Made by a program: the position numbers and the translations under genes. DNA of 64,000 nucleotides from Prunella strophiata (lineage: Eukaryota; Chordata; Aves; Passeriformes; Prunellidae): assembly GCA_036583965.1 (NCBI GenBank), contig JAZBQD010000014.1:71725586-71789585 (forward strand), in the 5' to 3' direction. Below are positions 11,433 to 22,300 of the stretch, piece by piece (the stretch's first letter is position 1; each line of letters starts with the position of its first letter). The notes under the pieces are model-generated. The model was given only the letters and a program-made list of their open reading frames with translations. It was not told where the DNA came from and ran no database searches.

Positions 11433-14151
11433 TCAGCTGGGGCCGACCTGGCTGGAGGACACAGAGGAGACCTCGGTGCGCTGGGCTGAGCTGGACACCT
11501 CGGAGTCGTCTGACATGGGCCGCCCGCACACCGTCTCCATGATGCAGGCGCGGAACTGCGGGGACACAGGTGACACGGGGTCACAGGAGAGGGGACGGCT
11601 CAGCCTGGGGGTCCCACTGGTCCTGTGTCTGGCCCTGGCACTGTCCTCACACCCTCAGTTGCCATGCTGGCCCCATCTCCTGTCCCTGGGGTCATGGTAC
11701 CTCCAGCCGTGCAAGTGTTCTGGATGCACCATCCCCAGGTGTTCCTGGTCCCCCAATGTCCTTGTGCACCCCTGCATGTCCCCGCTACCATAATGTCCTG
11801 GGGTGTCCCCATCTTCTCTGTGTCCCCCTTGCCAATGTCGTCCCCTTATCCGAGTGTCCTGAGGTGTCCCCTCACACGGGTATCCCTGGGTGTTCCCCAT
11901 GCTTGGGTCTCCCTGAGTGTCCCAGGTCCTCAGATATCCTTGGGCAACCCTGGATGCCCCCATCACCAGGTGTCCCTGGGTGTTTCCCTCCCCGTGTCTC
12001 TGCGGGTGTCCCGGTGTCGCTGGCGTCACCTGTTTGTTCATGAAGCAGTAGATGATGGGGTTGTAGACGCAGGAGCTCTTGGAGAAGAAGGCAGGGATGG
12101 TGACGAGGCGCAGGTCGATGCCGTGCTCGCGGTTGTTCACCATGTACATGGCCAGCGCCGCGTAGGGCACGTAGCACATGCAGAAGGACCCCACCATGAC
12201 CACGACCATGCGCGACACCTCCCGCTCGGCCTTCTGCGTCGTGGCCGACTCCTGCTGCTGCGCCGCCACCTGTGCCAGGGACAGGGACACCTTGTGCCTG
12301 CCCAGGCTGTCGGCCCCCTGCCTGGGCTCCTGACCCCTGCCCATCCCCTGTGCAGCCCCCTGACCCCTGCCGAGTCCCCTGCCTACGCGCCTGTCTGCCG
12401 CCCGGCCCATCCTCCTGCCTGTGCTCCTGCCCAACCTTCTCTCCAAGTAACCTTCTCTCTTCCTCCATCCCTTCATCCCTCTAGTCACTTCTCCCTCCCT
12501 CGTGCTCCCCATCCTGCCCTCCCTCCCTCCCTGTCACAGTCAATTCTCCATCTCTCCCTCCCTCCCTCCCTCTTTCCTGCCCCCCAGCCCCTCTCCACTC
12601 TCCATCCCTCACTCTCAGCCACAGGTATGCCTGACCCAAGTGCCCCCTGTGTCCCCTGTGCCCCCCGTGCCCCCGGGACTCACGGCCCGCAGGGCGCTGA
12701 GCAGCTGGGAGTAGGAGAAGATGATGAGGGAGAGGGGGACGATGAAGCAGAAGATGAAGAGGAACCAGGTGTAGTACTCGCTCTTGTACTTGGTGCCCAC
12801 CGTGTACCAGTCAGGGCCGCAGGAGCACTGCAGCCCCTCGGGGATGTACCTGCAGACCTGTGCTCAGTCCCCACTCTGCACCGTGGGGCACCCCCCGGCG
12901 CCCCCACAGCACCCCGTGGCACTTCTCGTGCCTCAAGCACTCACCTGGCACCCCCACGGCACCCCCATGGCCCCCCACTTGCCACTGTTCCACCCCCTGC
13001 CCCCATGACCTCTGTGTCCCCACCTGCTCCAGCCGAAGAAGGGCGGGATGGCGACGCCGACGCCGATGATCCAGGTGGCCGCCACGACCAGCAGCGCGTG
13101 GCGGGAGTTGAAGCGGAAGTTGCCGAAGGGTTTGCAGATGACGATGTAGCGCTCGAAGGCCAGGAAGGCCAAGGACCACCCTGTCACCAGCCCTGGGGGA
13201 ACAAGGCCACCACTGGCTTCACACATATGCCCATGGCCACCAGGGCTAGGGGTCACCGCAATTCCCGTAGCCCCCCAGGCCACCGGGTCACCCCAAGTCC
13301 TACAACCCCAGGAGAATGCAGTAATCACCCCTCCCTTCAGGCCTCAGTGGTCACCCCAGCTCCTCCAGCCGCAACAGATCACGGGGCTCAACCCTACCCA
13401 TGGCCCTTACCCATTTTGCCACCTTCAGCCTCACCAGACCACAATGATCACCCCAACTTCCTCAACCCCAGAAGAACGTGATGGTCACCCCCACTTCCAG
13501 CTCCACGAGACCCCAGTGATCTCCCCAACTCCTATAGTCCCACCAGACCACAGTGGTCAACACCTAAAGGTCCAGAAGGTCACCCCAATGCCGGCACCCC
13601 AGCAGCCCATGGTGGTCACCCCAGCTCCTAAAACCTTAGCAGAATGTGGTGGTCATCAATACCTTGAGCCCTACCAGACCATGGTGTTCACCCCAACTCC
13701 CACAGCCCCAGGAGATCACTGTGGCCACCTCTGGCCGCAGTAGCCCCCAGTGGTCACTCCATCATCTCTGGCCACAGCAGCCTGAGTGCCCCCACGGTCC
13801 CCTCGTACCTCCGGTGGCCCCTGCAAAGCCCTCAAAGGCACACATGTGCTTCCCGAAGACAAAGTATCCCTGGGAGCTGGCGACGAAGACGGTGAAGATG
13901 CAGAAGACGCAGCACATGAGGCCGCTGACGGAGATGTTCACCAGGATGTAGTTGAGCGGCTGCCGCAGCTTCTTGTACTTGATGGTGACGATGAGGACAA
14001 TGGCGTTCAGGGGCGTGCCCGCCACGAACACCAAGCCCATGAAGATGGTCTGCAGGTAGAAGGCCCACATGGGCGCGATGTGGTACTGGGGCCCATCCCA
14101 GGGCCCCACTGACGACTGGTTCTTGAACAGGTAGAACTCTTCCTCGTCCAT
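11433..14151 (-). CDS. OPN1SW: Short-wavelength-sensitive cone opsin SWS1, UV type
   Basis: There are five exons on the - strand: 14151-13809, 13192-13024, 12849-12684, 12269-12030 and 11555-11433. Exon lengths are 343, 169, 166, 240 and 123 nt. The 169/166/240 middle exons are the standard visual-opsin pattern. The product is 346 aa with seven transmembrane helices. Key residues seen (own number/bovine number) are N49/55, disulfide C104/110 with C187-equivalent in CSCGPDW, counterion E107/113, ERY at the end of helix 3, retinal lysine K290/296 in FFSKSS, NPxxY as NPIIY, and a Ser/Thr-rich tail ending VGPS. Tuning sites are C80/86, C84/90 and T87/93. Cys at bovine 90 is the known avian switch from violet to UV sensitivity. 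The protein acts in the outer segments of single cones and couples to transducin. The sequence closely resembles passerine SWS1. Confidence 0.98.
13235..13780. repeat. Minisatellite in OPN1SW intron 1
   Basis: The array has roughly 40-50-base units of the form 'GGTCACCCCAACTCC' plus 'CAGCCCCACCAGACCACAGT', repeated about ten times with substitutions. It fills most of the intron between opsin exons 1 and 2. Confidence 0.85.
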
Positions 14152-14184
14152 GGTGGCGGTGGCGGGGGGGGGACACTCACCCCC

Positions 14185-14290
14185 CTGATATACCCTGCGC
14201 CCCCAAAGCTGCTTAGGAGGGATCAGGGCTCAGCCCGGCCAAACTTGGGGATTAGGGTGGGCTAAACCGGGCTCAGCCCCTAATCGGCCC
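14185..14290 (-). promoter_or_regulatory. OPN1SW: Putative OPN1SW proximal promoter
   Basis: On the opsin strand a GTATATCA TATA-like element lies about 40 bases upstream of the ATG (+ strand about 14188-14196). A CTAATCC word (+ strand GGATTAG, 14249-14255) matches the CRX/OTX photoreceptor motif, and a further TAATC core lies at 14281-14285. Their placement fits a short-5'UTR opsin promoter. Motif matches alone are weak evidence. Confidence 0.45.
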
Positions 14291-15036
14291 CCTGAGCCGG
14301 GTCGAGCCGATTGCCGGTGCTCTGGAGGATTTGGGGGGGGCAGAAGGGCTCCCCCCAACATCTGGGTATGGGGAGGGTCCCCAGCGGTCTCCAAGCTTGA
14401 TCCTGCTCCTCCTCAGGTGTTCAGGTGTCCCCAGGTGTTCCCAAGCCCAAGTCTTGGTCCCACCACAATAGCCAGAGGTCCCCAACCTTAGTTCTGATCC
14501 CACCAGGATCCTCAGTGTGCCCCAGTGTTCCCCAAGCTCTGTCCTGGTCACCCCCAGAATGGCCAGGTGTCCCCAGGTGTCCCCAGGTGTCTCCAGCCTT
14601 GATCCCACTCCCCCAGGATGGCCCAGCCCTGGATGCCTTGGGAAGAACTCGGAGTTTCCCTCATAAGCTTACTCATTACCCCCCACCCCAGCACCCCAGG
14701 ATGCCCCCCCAAGTGTCTCCCCCCTCAAATGATTGTCCCTAGTTCTGGGCTTGGGGAACCGCTGTGCTGGGGAGACCCCAAGTGAGGTGGGGGGAGTCTG
14801 AGGGTATCAAGGGTTGGGGGGGAAGACTGGGGGGGGGGCACTGCTTGAGGTGGGGTGTCTGAGAGGGGCTGTTCATTTTGGGGGTGCAGTGCCGGGGGGG
14901 TCATTGATGGGGGGTCACTTTGGGGGTGTGCTGCTGAGACTCAAGTCCCAGAAGACTCCCAGTGTTTCCTGCCCTCCCTCCCCACTCTTTCCCTCCCCCA
15001 GCCTGTGGCACCCCCGGGGAACAGGAAGGATGAGCA

Positions 15037-15095
15037 GAAGCTGCTTAGGGAGGGATTACAGGGCCCCCCCCGGCCTGGGGGCACCTATAAAGGCC
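15037..15095. promoter_or_regulatory. TATA/CRX-like block resembling opsin promoter segment
   Basis: 'AGCTGCTTAGGGAGGGATTA' followed by 'CAGGGCC' (15039 onward) resembles 'AGCTGCTTAGGAGGGATCAG' in the opsin-proximal promoter at about 14210. It contains GGATTA, a CRX core on the opsin strand. A consensus-like CTATAAAG follows on the + strand at about 15085-15092. It may be an upstream opsin element or the remnant promoter of a lost + strand neighbour. The function is inferred. Confidence 0.35.
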
Positions 15096-15349
15096 AGTGC
15101 AGGGACCTCACTGTGGCACCCAGGGACCCCCAGGGAAGGGGGAGCTCAGTTGGAGGGAGGGGGACACCCCCAGGGGATGCTGTGCCCCTGGGGAGTGTGT
15201 GTGGGGTGCCCACGCTGGGGTGCCCTGGGGGCACCCTGGGGCTCTGTCCAGCTCTGGGGTAGAGATGGGGCCAGGGGGACTCGGGATAGCCCAGGGATGG
15301 GGCCAGGGGAGGAACAGGGGGATTGGGTGGGCTGAACCCCCAGTCCATT

Positions 15350-15525
15350 TTTTACTAGGCTGTACTGGTATGTACTGGGCTGTACTGCACTGTGTTGTGC
15401 CATGGGATTGTACTGTGTCCTATTGGGTTTTACTGGGTCTGGTCATACTGTACCAGGCTGTACTGGGCGTAGCAGGGCCATACTGGGCTGTACTGGGTAA
15501 TGTCAGCTCTGCTGGTGCTGTACTG
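15350..15525. repeat. TGTACTGGGC decamer repeat
   Basis: About fifteen degenerate copies of a 10-base unit (TGTACTGGGC, TGTACTGCAC, TTTACTGGGT) lie in tandem with irregular spacing. Confidence 0.85.
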
Positions 15526-15774
15526 GGCATCCCCATGGAGGGGCACCCCCACATGGGTGCCTTAAGGTGGTGACCCAGGGGACAGACGCCCCACAAAGGG
15601 TGCCCCCTGTCCCTCCCCGTGTGCTCACCGTGTCCCTGCGGAGCTGCGGTCACTGCGGACACTGAGGCTCGGGGGCTGCGGGCGGGGACACGGCGCAGGG
15701 GGAGTGGGGCCGCGGCAGAGCTGGGGCACGGTGGGAACAGTTGGGCTTGGCAGGGGCTGCTCAGAGCGGTTTGG

Positions 15775-15925
15775 GGTGCCCAGCCCTGGAGGTGTCCAAG
15801 GAAGGGCTGCAGGTGGCACTCAGGGCTCCGGGGCAAGGGACAGTCAGGCACGGCTTGGACTGGGTGGGCTGGGAGGGCTTTTCCAGCCTCAGGGATTCTG
15901 CGGTTCTGTGATTCTGGGATGGTGG
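15775..15925 (+). mobile_element. CR1 LINE 3' terminus
   Basis: The segment contains the CR1 3' landmarks 'CCTGGAGGTGTCCAAGGAAG', 'CTTGGACTGGGTGGGCTGGG', 'AGGGCTTTTCCAGCCTCAG' and the terminal ATTCTGN octamers. Only the last ~150 bases remain. Its reading frames are not genes. Confidence 0.85.
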
Positions 15926-17569
15926 CCACGGAGTGGGGAAGGGGCTCAGGGGGGCTGCCGAGCAGCCGCTCCCCCGCGGGCAGCAGGAGGTGCTGGGCGT
16001 GGAGCTCCGGGGGCTGCAGCGCCGGCACCACCAGCCCTGCCAGGATCCCCAGCGCCCGCCAGCACCCACCGGTACCGGCAGCACCACCTCCACACGGGAC
16101 CCATGGCCCCCATGGGACTCCTGGGGCCTCCAAGTAGCTGCTCTTGCGCCCTTCTGGATGTGGCCCCACACATGTCCCCTGCTGTCCCCATGGCCACGTT
16201 CCCTGTGTCCCACTGTCCCCCTCGTTCCCCTGTCCCTTATGCCTCTCAGCCCTGGCCCCTTTGTCCCCATGGCCACGTCCCCAGTGTCCCTCTGTGCCCC
16301 CAGGCTGCCGGTGGTCCCCTCCCCATGTCACCCCCACCCTGAGGACCCTGAGTGCTTCCAGCCCCCCTGCCCAGAGGAAACCCAGAGCCAGGGTCAGGCT
16401 GGGGAGACACTGGACTCAGGGTGTCACCACAGGCAGCAGTGGCTCTGCCCTATGTCCCCTCCCCAGGAGACACTGGCGGGGTCAGGTCCTTTGTCCCCTC
16501 ATCGTGGCCTCCACCATCACCTTCCTCTGCCCCGCCTGCGGCAGAGCCGAGACCCCGGGGGGCACTGGGACCCCCCTGCGTCGCCCTGACCTGCCCCAGT
16601 AGCATCCTGAACCCCCATCCTGGACTGCACTGACCCCTCCGCAGTGCCCTGACTGCTCAGACCCCCCCTGGACCACCCTCGACCTCCCCAAACATCCTGG
16701 CCCCCACCTCCCAGCCCACCCTGACCCCCCCACAATCCACTTGCTCCCCCTTCCCACACCTGCCATGGGGTTGGGGGCCCTGGTGGGGGACTCTGTCGTG
16801 TTTCGCCCCCACCCCCGTTGCGTGCCCCCCAGCCCCGTGCCCCGGGGTATTTGGGGTGATGATGTGTGGGGGGTGCCCCCCCACCGCGTGCCCCCCCGGG
16901 TATTTTGGGTGCCGGTGCGTGGCTCTGACTCGGCAGGTTATTTTTTAGGTGTTGGCGCAGGCGCCACCGCGTCACCACCCCCCCACGTCACCCCCCCCAC
17001 GTCACCCCTTGTCACCCGTTGTCACCTCGGGGTGCACCCGCACGGTTTCCCCCCCCCCCCCTCCCCCCTTCCTTGGAAGCTTCCAGGCAGGCACCGGAAC
17101 AGGGGGAACCACGATACGCACCCCAAATCGCCCCCCCCAAAAGGACCCAGATGTGGGTCACCCAAGTGTCCCCCCTGCCCCTCCCAAGGGTGTTGAGGAG
17201 GCCTCGGGTGTCTGGAATGGGGGCGAGACACAAGAGAGATTCGGGGGGCAGCGGGGTTCAGGGCGCACCCCAAATATGACCGAACCCCCTCCCCAGGCAT
17301 GTGCCACTGCCATGGGGAAACTGAGGCACGGCCAGGGCAACTCACGGCTGGAGTCACCGGGGGGGAGTGGAGCACAACCGGGGGGGCTGTGTGGGGGCTC
17401 CACGACGGGGGTGGTTCTGGCGGGGGGTCTCGGTGGGCTTCCCCGGAGGGGATCCTGGGAGGGTTTGTGTGATCTCGGTTGTGCCCCTCGGGGCTGGGGC
17501 GGAGTTTTTATGTGTTTTTTTCAGGGATTCCCAAGGGGGAAGGGATGAGTGAGGGGGGCTCCGAGTAAG

Positions 17570-18420
17570 TCTGGGGGGGATTTTGGGGTACGTTGTACTG
17601 TGGGGGGGCTGCGGTATTGGGGTGTCCTGCGGTGTTGGGGTATCAAGTACAGGTGTATCAGGATAACAGGGTGTTGGGGTGCCTGGGCTATAGGGCGCTG
17701 AGGTTTTTGGGGTGTCGAGGTTGCAGGTATTTGGGATTATTGGGGGTGGATTCTGGAGTTTGGGGGTGCCTAGATTTGGGGTGCCAGAATTTTGGGGGTG
17801 TCTGGGTGCCGGGAATTGGGGGTACCAGTGTTTCATTGTAGGGAGGCTGGGGTACCTGGGGGCGAGGTTTGGGGGTGCTTAGGTTTGAGGGTGCCAGTGG
17901 TTCAGCGTGCAAAGGTTGGGGGTGCCAATGTCTGGGGGCAGGGGGTTCTAAGGTGCCAGAGTTTAGGAGTTTGTGACACTGGACTTCAGGGAATTTGGGG
18001 AGTTTTGGGGTGTTGGGGTGCCAGTGTTTGGGAGTCTGTGGGTGCCGGCGTTTTGGGGTGTTTGTGTTTGTGACTGTTGGTGTTTGGGTGTGCCGATGTT
18101 TGAGGTTACAGAGGTTTTAGGGATGTCAGAGATTTAGGGGTGCTGATGTCTGTGCGTTTTTGGATCTGCTGGCCGTTTGGGGGGTTTCGGGGATGCCGAG
18201 GTTTGGGGAGCCTTGGTCCGGGGAGTGCCGAAGTCGGGGGCTCCGGGGGCTGCTGGGATGCGGGGTTTCGGGAGGTGCCGGATTCCGGGGTTTTGGGGGT
18301 GCCGGAGTGCGACGTTTGAGGGGTTCCGGAGTCCGGGGTCCGAGGTTTGGGGAGTGCCGAAGTCCGGCTGGTTTGGGAGTGCCGGTATCTGGGGGTCCGG
18401 GTCTGAGGCCGGGTCTGTAA
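17570..18420. repeat. G-rich degenerate repeat upstream of FLNC
   Basis: Variants of 'TTTGGGGTGCC' recur dozens of times at 15-25-base intervals (GGGGTGCCAG, GGGGTGTCTG, GGGAGTGCCG). The many GGG/GGGG runs give strong potential for G-quadruplexes on the + strand. Confidence 0.75.
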
Positions 18421-18560
18421 ATAGCGACGGCCGGGCCCCCCACCCCCGGCCGGTCGGGCGGTCTTTCCGTCCCTCCTGCTCGGTCCCTCCCCGGGACGGG
18501 GCGGGCCGGGCCGGGGCAAGCGCTTAAAGCCGCCGCCACCCCCGGCCCCGCCACTTGCCG
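18421..18560 (+). promoter_or_regulatory. FLNC: Probable FLNC CpG-rich promoter
   Basis: The stretch is densely CpG-rich, with GGGGCGGGCC-type Sp1 words (18495-18515), a TAAATAG element (18417-18423) and a GCTTAAAG word near 18522-18529. It is the only CpG-rich peak of this kind between the G-rich repeat and the FLNC start. The transcription start cannot be placed from sequence alone. Confidence 0.45.
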
Positions 18561-19361
18561 CCGTCGCCCCCTGGCCCAGGAACGCTCCTGGGACGCATCG
18601 CGAACACAGGACCCCGCCGCGAACCGCCGCCCCGTGAACTAATACGGGAACCGACCCGGGAACCTACCGGACCCCCCAGCCCTCCGGGACCCGCCGCTTC
18701 GCTCCGGGAACCCACCGGGAACCAACCCCACCACCGGGAACTTGCACCGGGACGGACCCAGGACATCAGCCCCCGACCCCGGGAATAGGGACCCCTACCC
18801 AGGACACCGGTACCGAGCAGCGAACCCCTCTCGGGACAGCGGGACTGAGACTGGACCCCGTCCTCAGGCACCCGTACTGACCCCGGGAACCGGGACCCTC
18901 CCTGAGCACCGGGACTGACCGAGGACACCGTCCCCCATCGCCGGGAACTGGGACCCCATCCAGGCCACAGACACGCACCCGGACCCTACCCAGGAACCGG
19001 GACTGACCCAGGACACCATTCCCCAGCACCGGGCACCAGCACCTACCCAGGGCCCCACCCGGGACACCAGCTCTAACCCAGGGCACCGTCCCCGACCCAG
19101 GACACCATCCCCTCGTGCCAGCTTTGCCACCGGGACCCAGAACCCCCACCCCGGCCACTCACGTTGACCCAGGACCCCCACAGGACACCAGCACTGATTT
19201 GGGACCCACACCCACGGTACCAGAATCCCTTCAGGATACTGAGACCCACGACCCCCACCCAGCACCAGAAGTGACCCAGGACTCCCCCCCCACCCACTCA
19301 GGACCCTCCACACCACCCAGGAAACCCCCCTGCCCATCGAGGACCCCCCAACCCCTTCAGG
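18561..19361 (+). other. FLNC: FLNC 5' UTR or leader, degenerate CCGGGAC repeat
   Basis: From about 18600 to 19340 the sequence is a degenerate series of 'CCGGGACTGACCCAGGACAC'-like units of roughly 20 bases. No gene was seen. If transcription starts near 18530, this would be an unusually long repeat-derived 5' leader; alternatively an intron removes most of it. Confidence 0.5.
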
Positions 19362-22300
19362 ATGAACTCTACTTATGAGGCAGCACCGGGTGAGGACCCC
19401 GAGGAAGCTCCCGGCCACCGAGAAGGACCTTGCAGAGGACGCGCCCTGGAAGAAGATCCAGCAGAAAACACGTTCACACGCTGGTGTAATGAGCACCTCA
19501 AGTGTGTGCAGAAGCGCATCGTGGACCTGCAGCGCGACCTGAGCGACGGGCTGCGCCTCATCGCGCTGCTCGAGGTGCTCAGCCAGAAGAAGATGGGGCG
19601 CAAGCACCACCCGCGCCCCAACTTCCGCCAGATGAAGCTGGAGAACGTCTCGGTGGCCCTCGAGTTCCTGGAGCGGGAGCACATCAAGCTCGTGTCCATT
19701 GGTGGGTGTGCAGGGGCAGCAGTGTCCGTGGGCGGGTGGGCAAGGGAGGGGAACAGGGCAGGGGCCGTGGTGGTGCAGTGGGAGGAGGGTGAGTGTGGGC
19801 ACAGAGCGGGCATGGGGCTGGCAGTGAGCGTGCGAGGGCAAGGCCAATGGACAAGTGAGGGTGAGGAGTCAGTGTGCAAGGGTGGGAGTGATGGGGCGAT
19901 GGGAAACTGAGGGTGAGTGCACGAGGGCAGGGGTGGACAAGTGAGGACATGGATGAGTGTGTAAAGGGAGGGGATAGATGGGTGTGAATAGGGTGAGAGT
20001 GCAAGGGTGGGAAATGGAGGAGTGGGAGTGAAGGATGAGTGTGCAAGGGGCACGATGGACAAATGAGGATGGGCCCGTGGGTGAGTGTGCAAGAGTAGGG
20101 TGATGGATGAATGGGAATGGAGGATGTGTGCAAGAGTGAGGCCAATGGACAGATGATAATGATGAGGGATGAATGTGCAAGGGAGGGGAGCAGGACAGGA
20201 GCAGGAGCGGGATGAGTGTGCAAGAGCGGTGGAGCAATGGGAATGGGGGTGAGCGTGCAAGGCTGGAGGCCTCGGCGGGGCTGCGGGCGAGTGTGCAAGG
20301 GCTGAGTGTGCGGGGGCGCTGCGGTCTGCGGGCCCGACCCCGCGCAGGGCCGTGCGGAGCGGGGGGGTCCGGCCCGTGCAGGGCCGTGCGGGGGGGCTGA
20401 GCTCACGCTTGGCTCGGGGGCCGGGGCGCTGAGCTCACGCGCGGGGGGGCCCGGCCCGCACACGCACCCACCCCTCGCAGGGCCTCAGCGCCCACCCCCA
20501 CCCGACAGCTGCAGGGTGACCCCCCCGGCACGGGGGGAGGGTTTGCGGCCCCCCCCCCCCCCCACGTCCGTGCACGGCCCCCCTCACACGCCCGGACCCG
20601 GCGGGTGCGAGACCCCCTCCCGCGGTGTCACCATCCCCCTCCCACTCGTGTCTTTGCCCCCTCCCGGGACCGTCCCAGATGTGACCCCAAGTTTTGGGGA
20701 CCTCCCAGGTGTTTCCCCCCCCGAGCTCCCTGCGGGGAGGGGTTTGTCCCGCCCACTCCCACATCTCCCCCATTTCCTCCCTGAAACGCGATCGCTCGTG
20801 GGGGGAAGCGGCGGGGGAAGGGAGCGGGGGAGGGTCCGCTCCGCAGGGCGGTGGGGGAGGGACCGGGATGCCTCGGGCCCCCCTCCCCCCAGCCCTCCCC
20901 TGCCTCAGTTTCCCCATGGTGGCACTCCAGGAATTCCTTGGGAAGGTCAGGGGTGTGGCATTCCAGGGTGCTCACTTGGGGACCCCCCGGCTGCTGCCAG
21001 GGTTGTGCCCCCACCAGGCACTTCCCGGTGGGTGCTGGGGTCCCTGCAGGGTGTAGGTGCTCCGGGTGGGCAGGGGGCAGTGTCGTGGGGTCATCCCTCA
21101 CTTCTGTGCCCCGGGGTGTCCCCAGGCAGGTGTTGGGGTGCAGGGTCCCGTGGCACTGCCTGGGGTGTCGGGGTGTCCCGAGACGGGTGCTGGGTCTGCC
21201 CCGTTGTGCCGCGGCATGTCGGGGTGTCAGGGGTCCCTGTGGTGGTGCTGTGTGGTTTCGGGGTGCCCCAGGCGGGTCCTCCCATTATCCCCCCCTTCCC
21301 GCAGACAGCCGGGACAGGACCCTGGAGCTGATCCCGAGGCCGCGGCTGTCAGGGTGCAGGGATCCCTCCAGAGGGTCCCACGGGATGTCGGGGTGCCCTG
21401 GGGGGAGTCCCGAGGGATCTCGGGATCCAGTCTCCCCGTTTCTCCCCCACAGACAGCAAAGCAATCGTGGACGGGAACCTGAAGCTGATCCTGGGGCTGA
21501 TCTGGACCCTCATCCTGCACTATTCCATCTCCATGCCTATGTGGGAGGAGGAGGAGGACGACGAAGGCCGCCACCAGACCCCCAAGCAGCGACTGCTGGG
21601 CTGGATCCAGCACAAGGTGCCGCAGCTGCCCATCACCAACTTCAACCCGCGACTGGCGCGACGGGAAAGCGCTGGGAGCGCTGGTGGACAACTGCGCCCC
21701 GGGTGAGGAGCGGGGGCGGGGGCCACGGGGCGCGGGGGGGCGTGGGAGGGACAAATGGGGGCAAAACTGCGCCCCGAGTGAGGGGGGGAGTAGGGGGCGG
21801 GGGGCAGGGGGTGGGACAGGGGCAGCTGGCAGGGGTACGGGGGGTACGGGGTTCAGGCTGGCTCGGGGGGCACCGAGGGAGATGCTGGGGGGCACCAGGC
21901 GCAGGAGGGGGGAGGTGCAGGGCGGGGGGCAGCGATGGGGGTGCGCCCCTGACCCTTCTGCCCCCCCAGGTCTGTGCCCAGACTGGGAGAAGTGGGACCC
22001 CCAACAAGCCGGTGCAGAACGCTCGGGAGGCCATGCAGCAGGCAGACGACTGGCTGGGAGTCCCCCAGGTATGGGCATGGCGGGGGGCGTGGGGGGGCAC
22101 TGCGGGTCTCCCAGGTACATGGGGGGGCACTGGCCGCGCCCCAGGTGCGGTGCAGGGCAGGAATGGGGTGGGGGGGGTACTGGGAGAGGATGCTGGGGGT
22201 GCAAGAGTGTGTCTGGAGGGGGTCCTTGGAGACCCACAGGGGTCCCGGGGCATTTGGGGTACCCCATGGCACATGTGGGTGTGGTAGGGCTGTGGGTGTG

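Larger units (their letters stand above)
14291..18560. other. OPN1SW-FLNC intergenic region, no gene seen
   Basis: In mammals CCDC136 lies here, but no exon encoding a long coiled coil was recognised on either strand. The region holds a TATA/CRX-like block (15037-15095), a TGTACTGGGC repeat (15350-15525), a CR1 tail (15775-15925), a C-run-rich tract (16600-17200) and a G-rich degenerate repeat (17570-18420). An isolated T-rich word near 16936-16947 (TTATTTTTTAGG) resembles, but is one base off, a MEF2 site that might serve FLNC. Confidence 0.6.

Noticed and set aside
11625..13481. 618-codon + strand frame over the opsin gene
   Set aside because: It is antisense to opsin exons and spans minisatellite introns, with no recognisable domain.
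15085..15092. CTATAAAG as the promoter of a new + strand gene
   Set aside because: No conserved coding exon follows before FLNC. It is kept only as a possible regulatory block.
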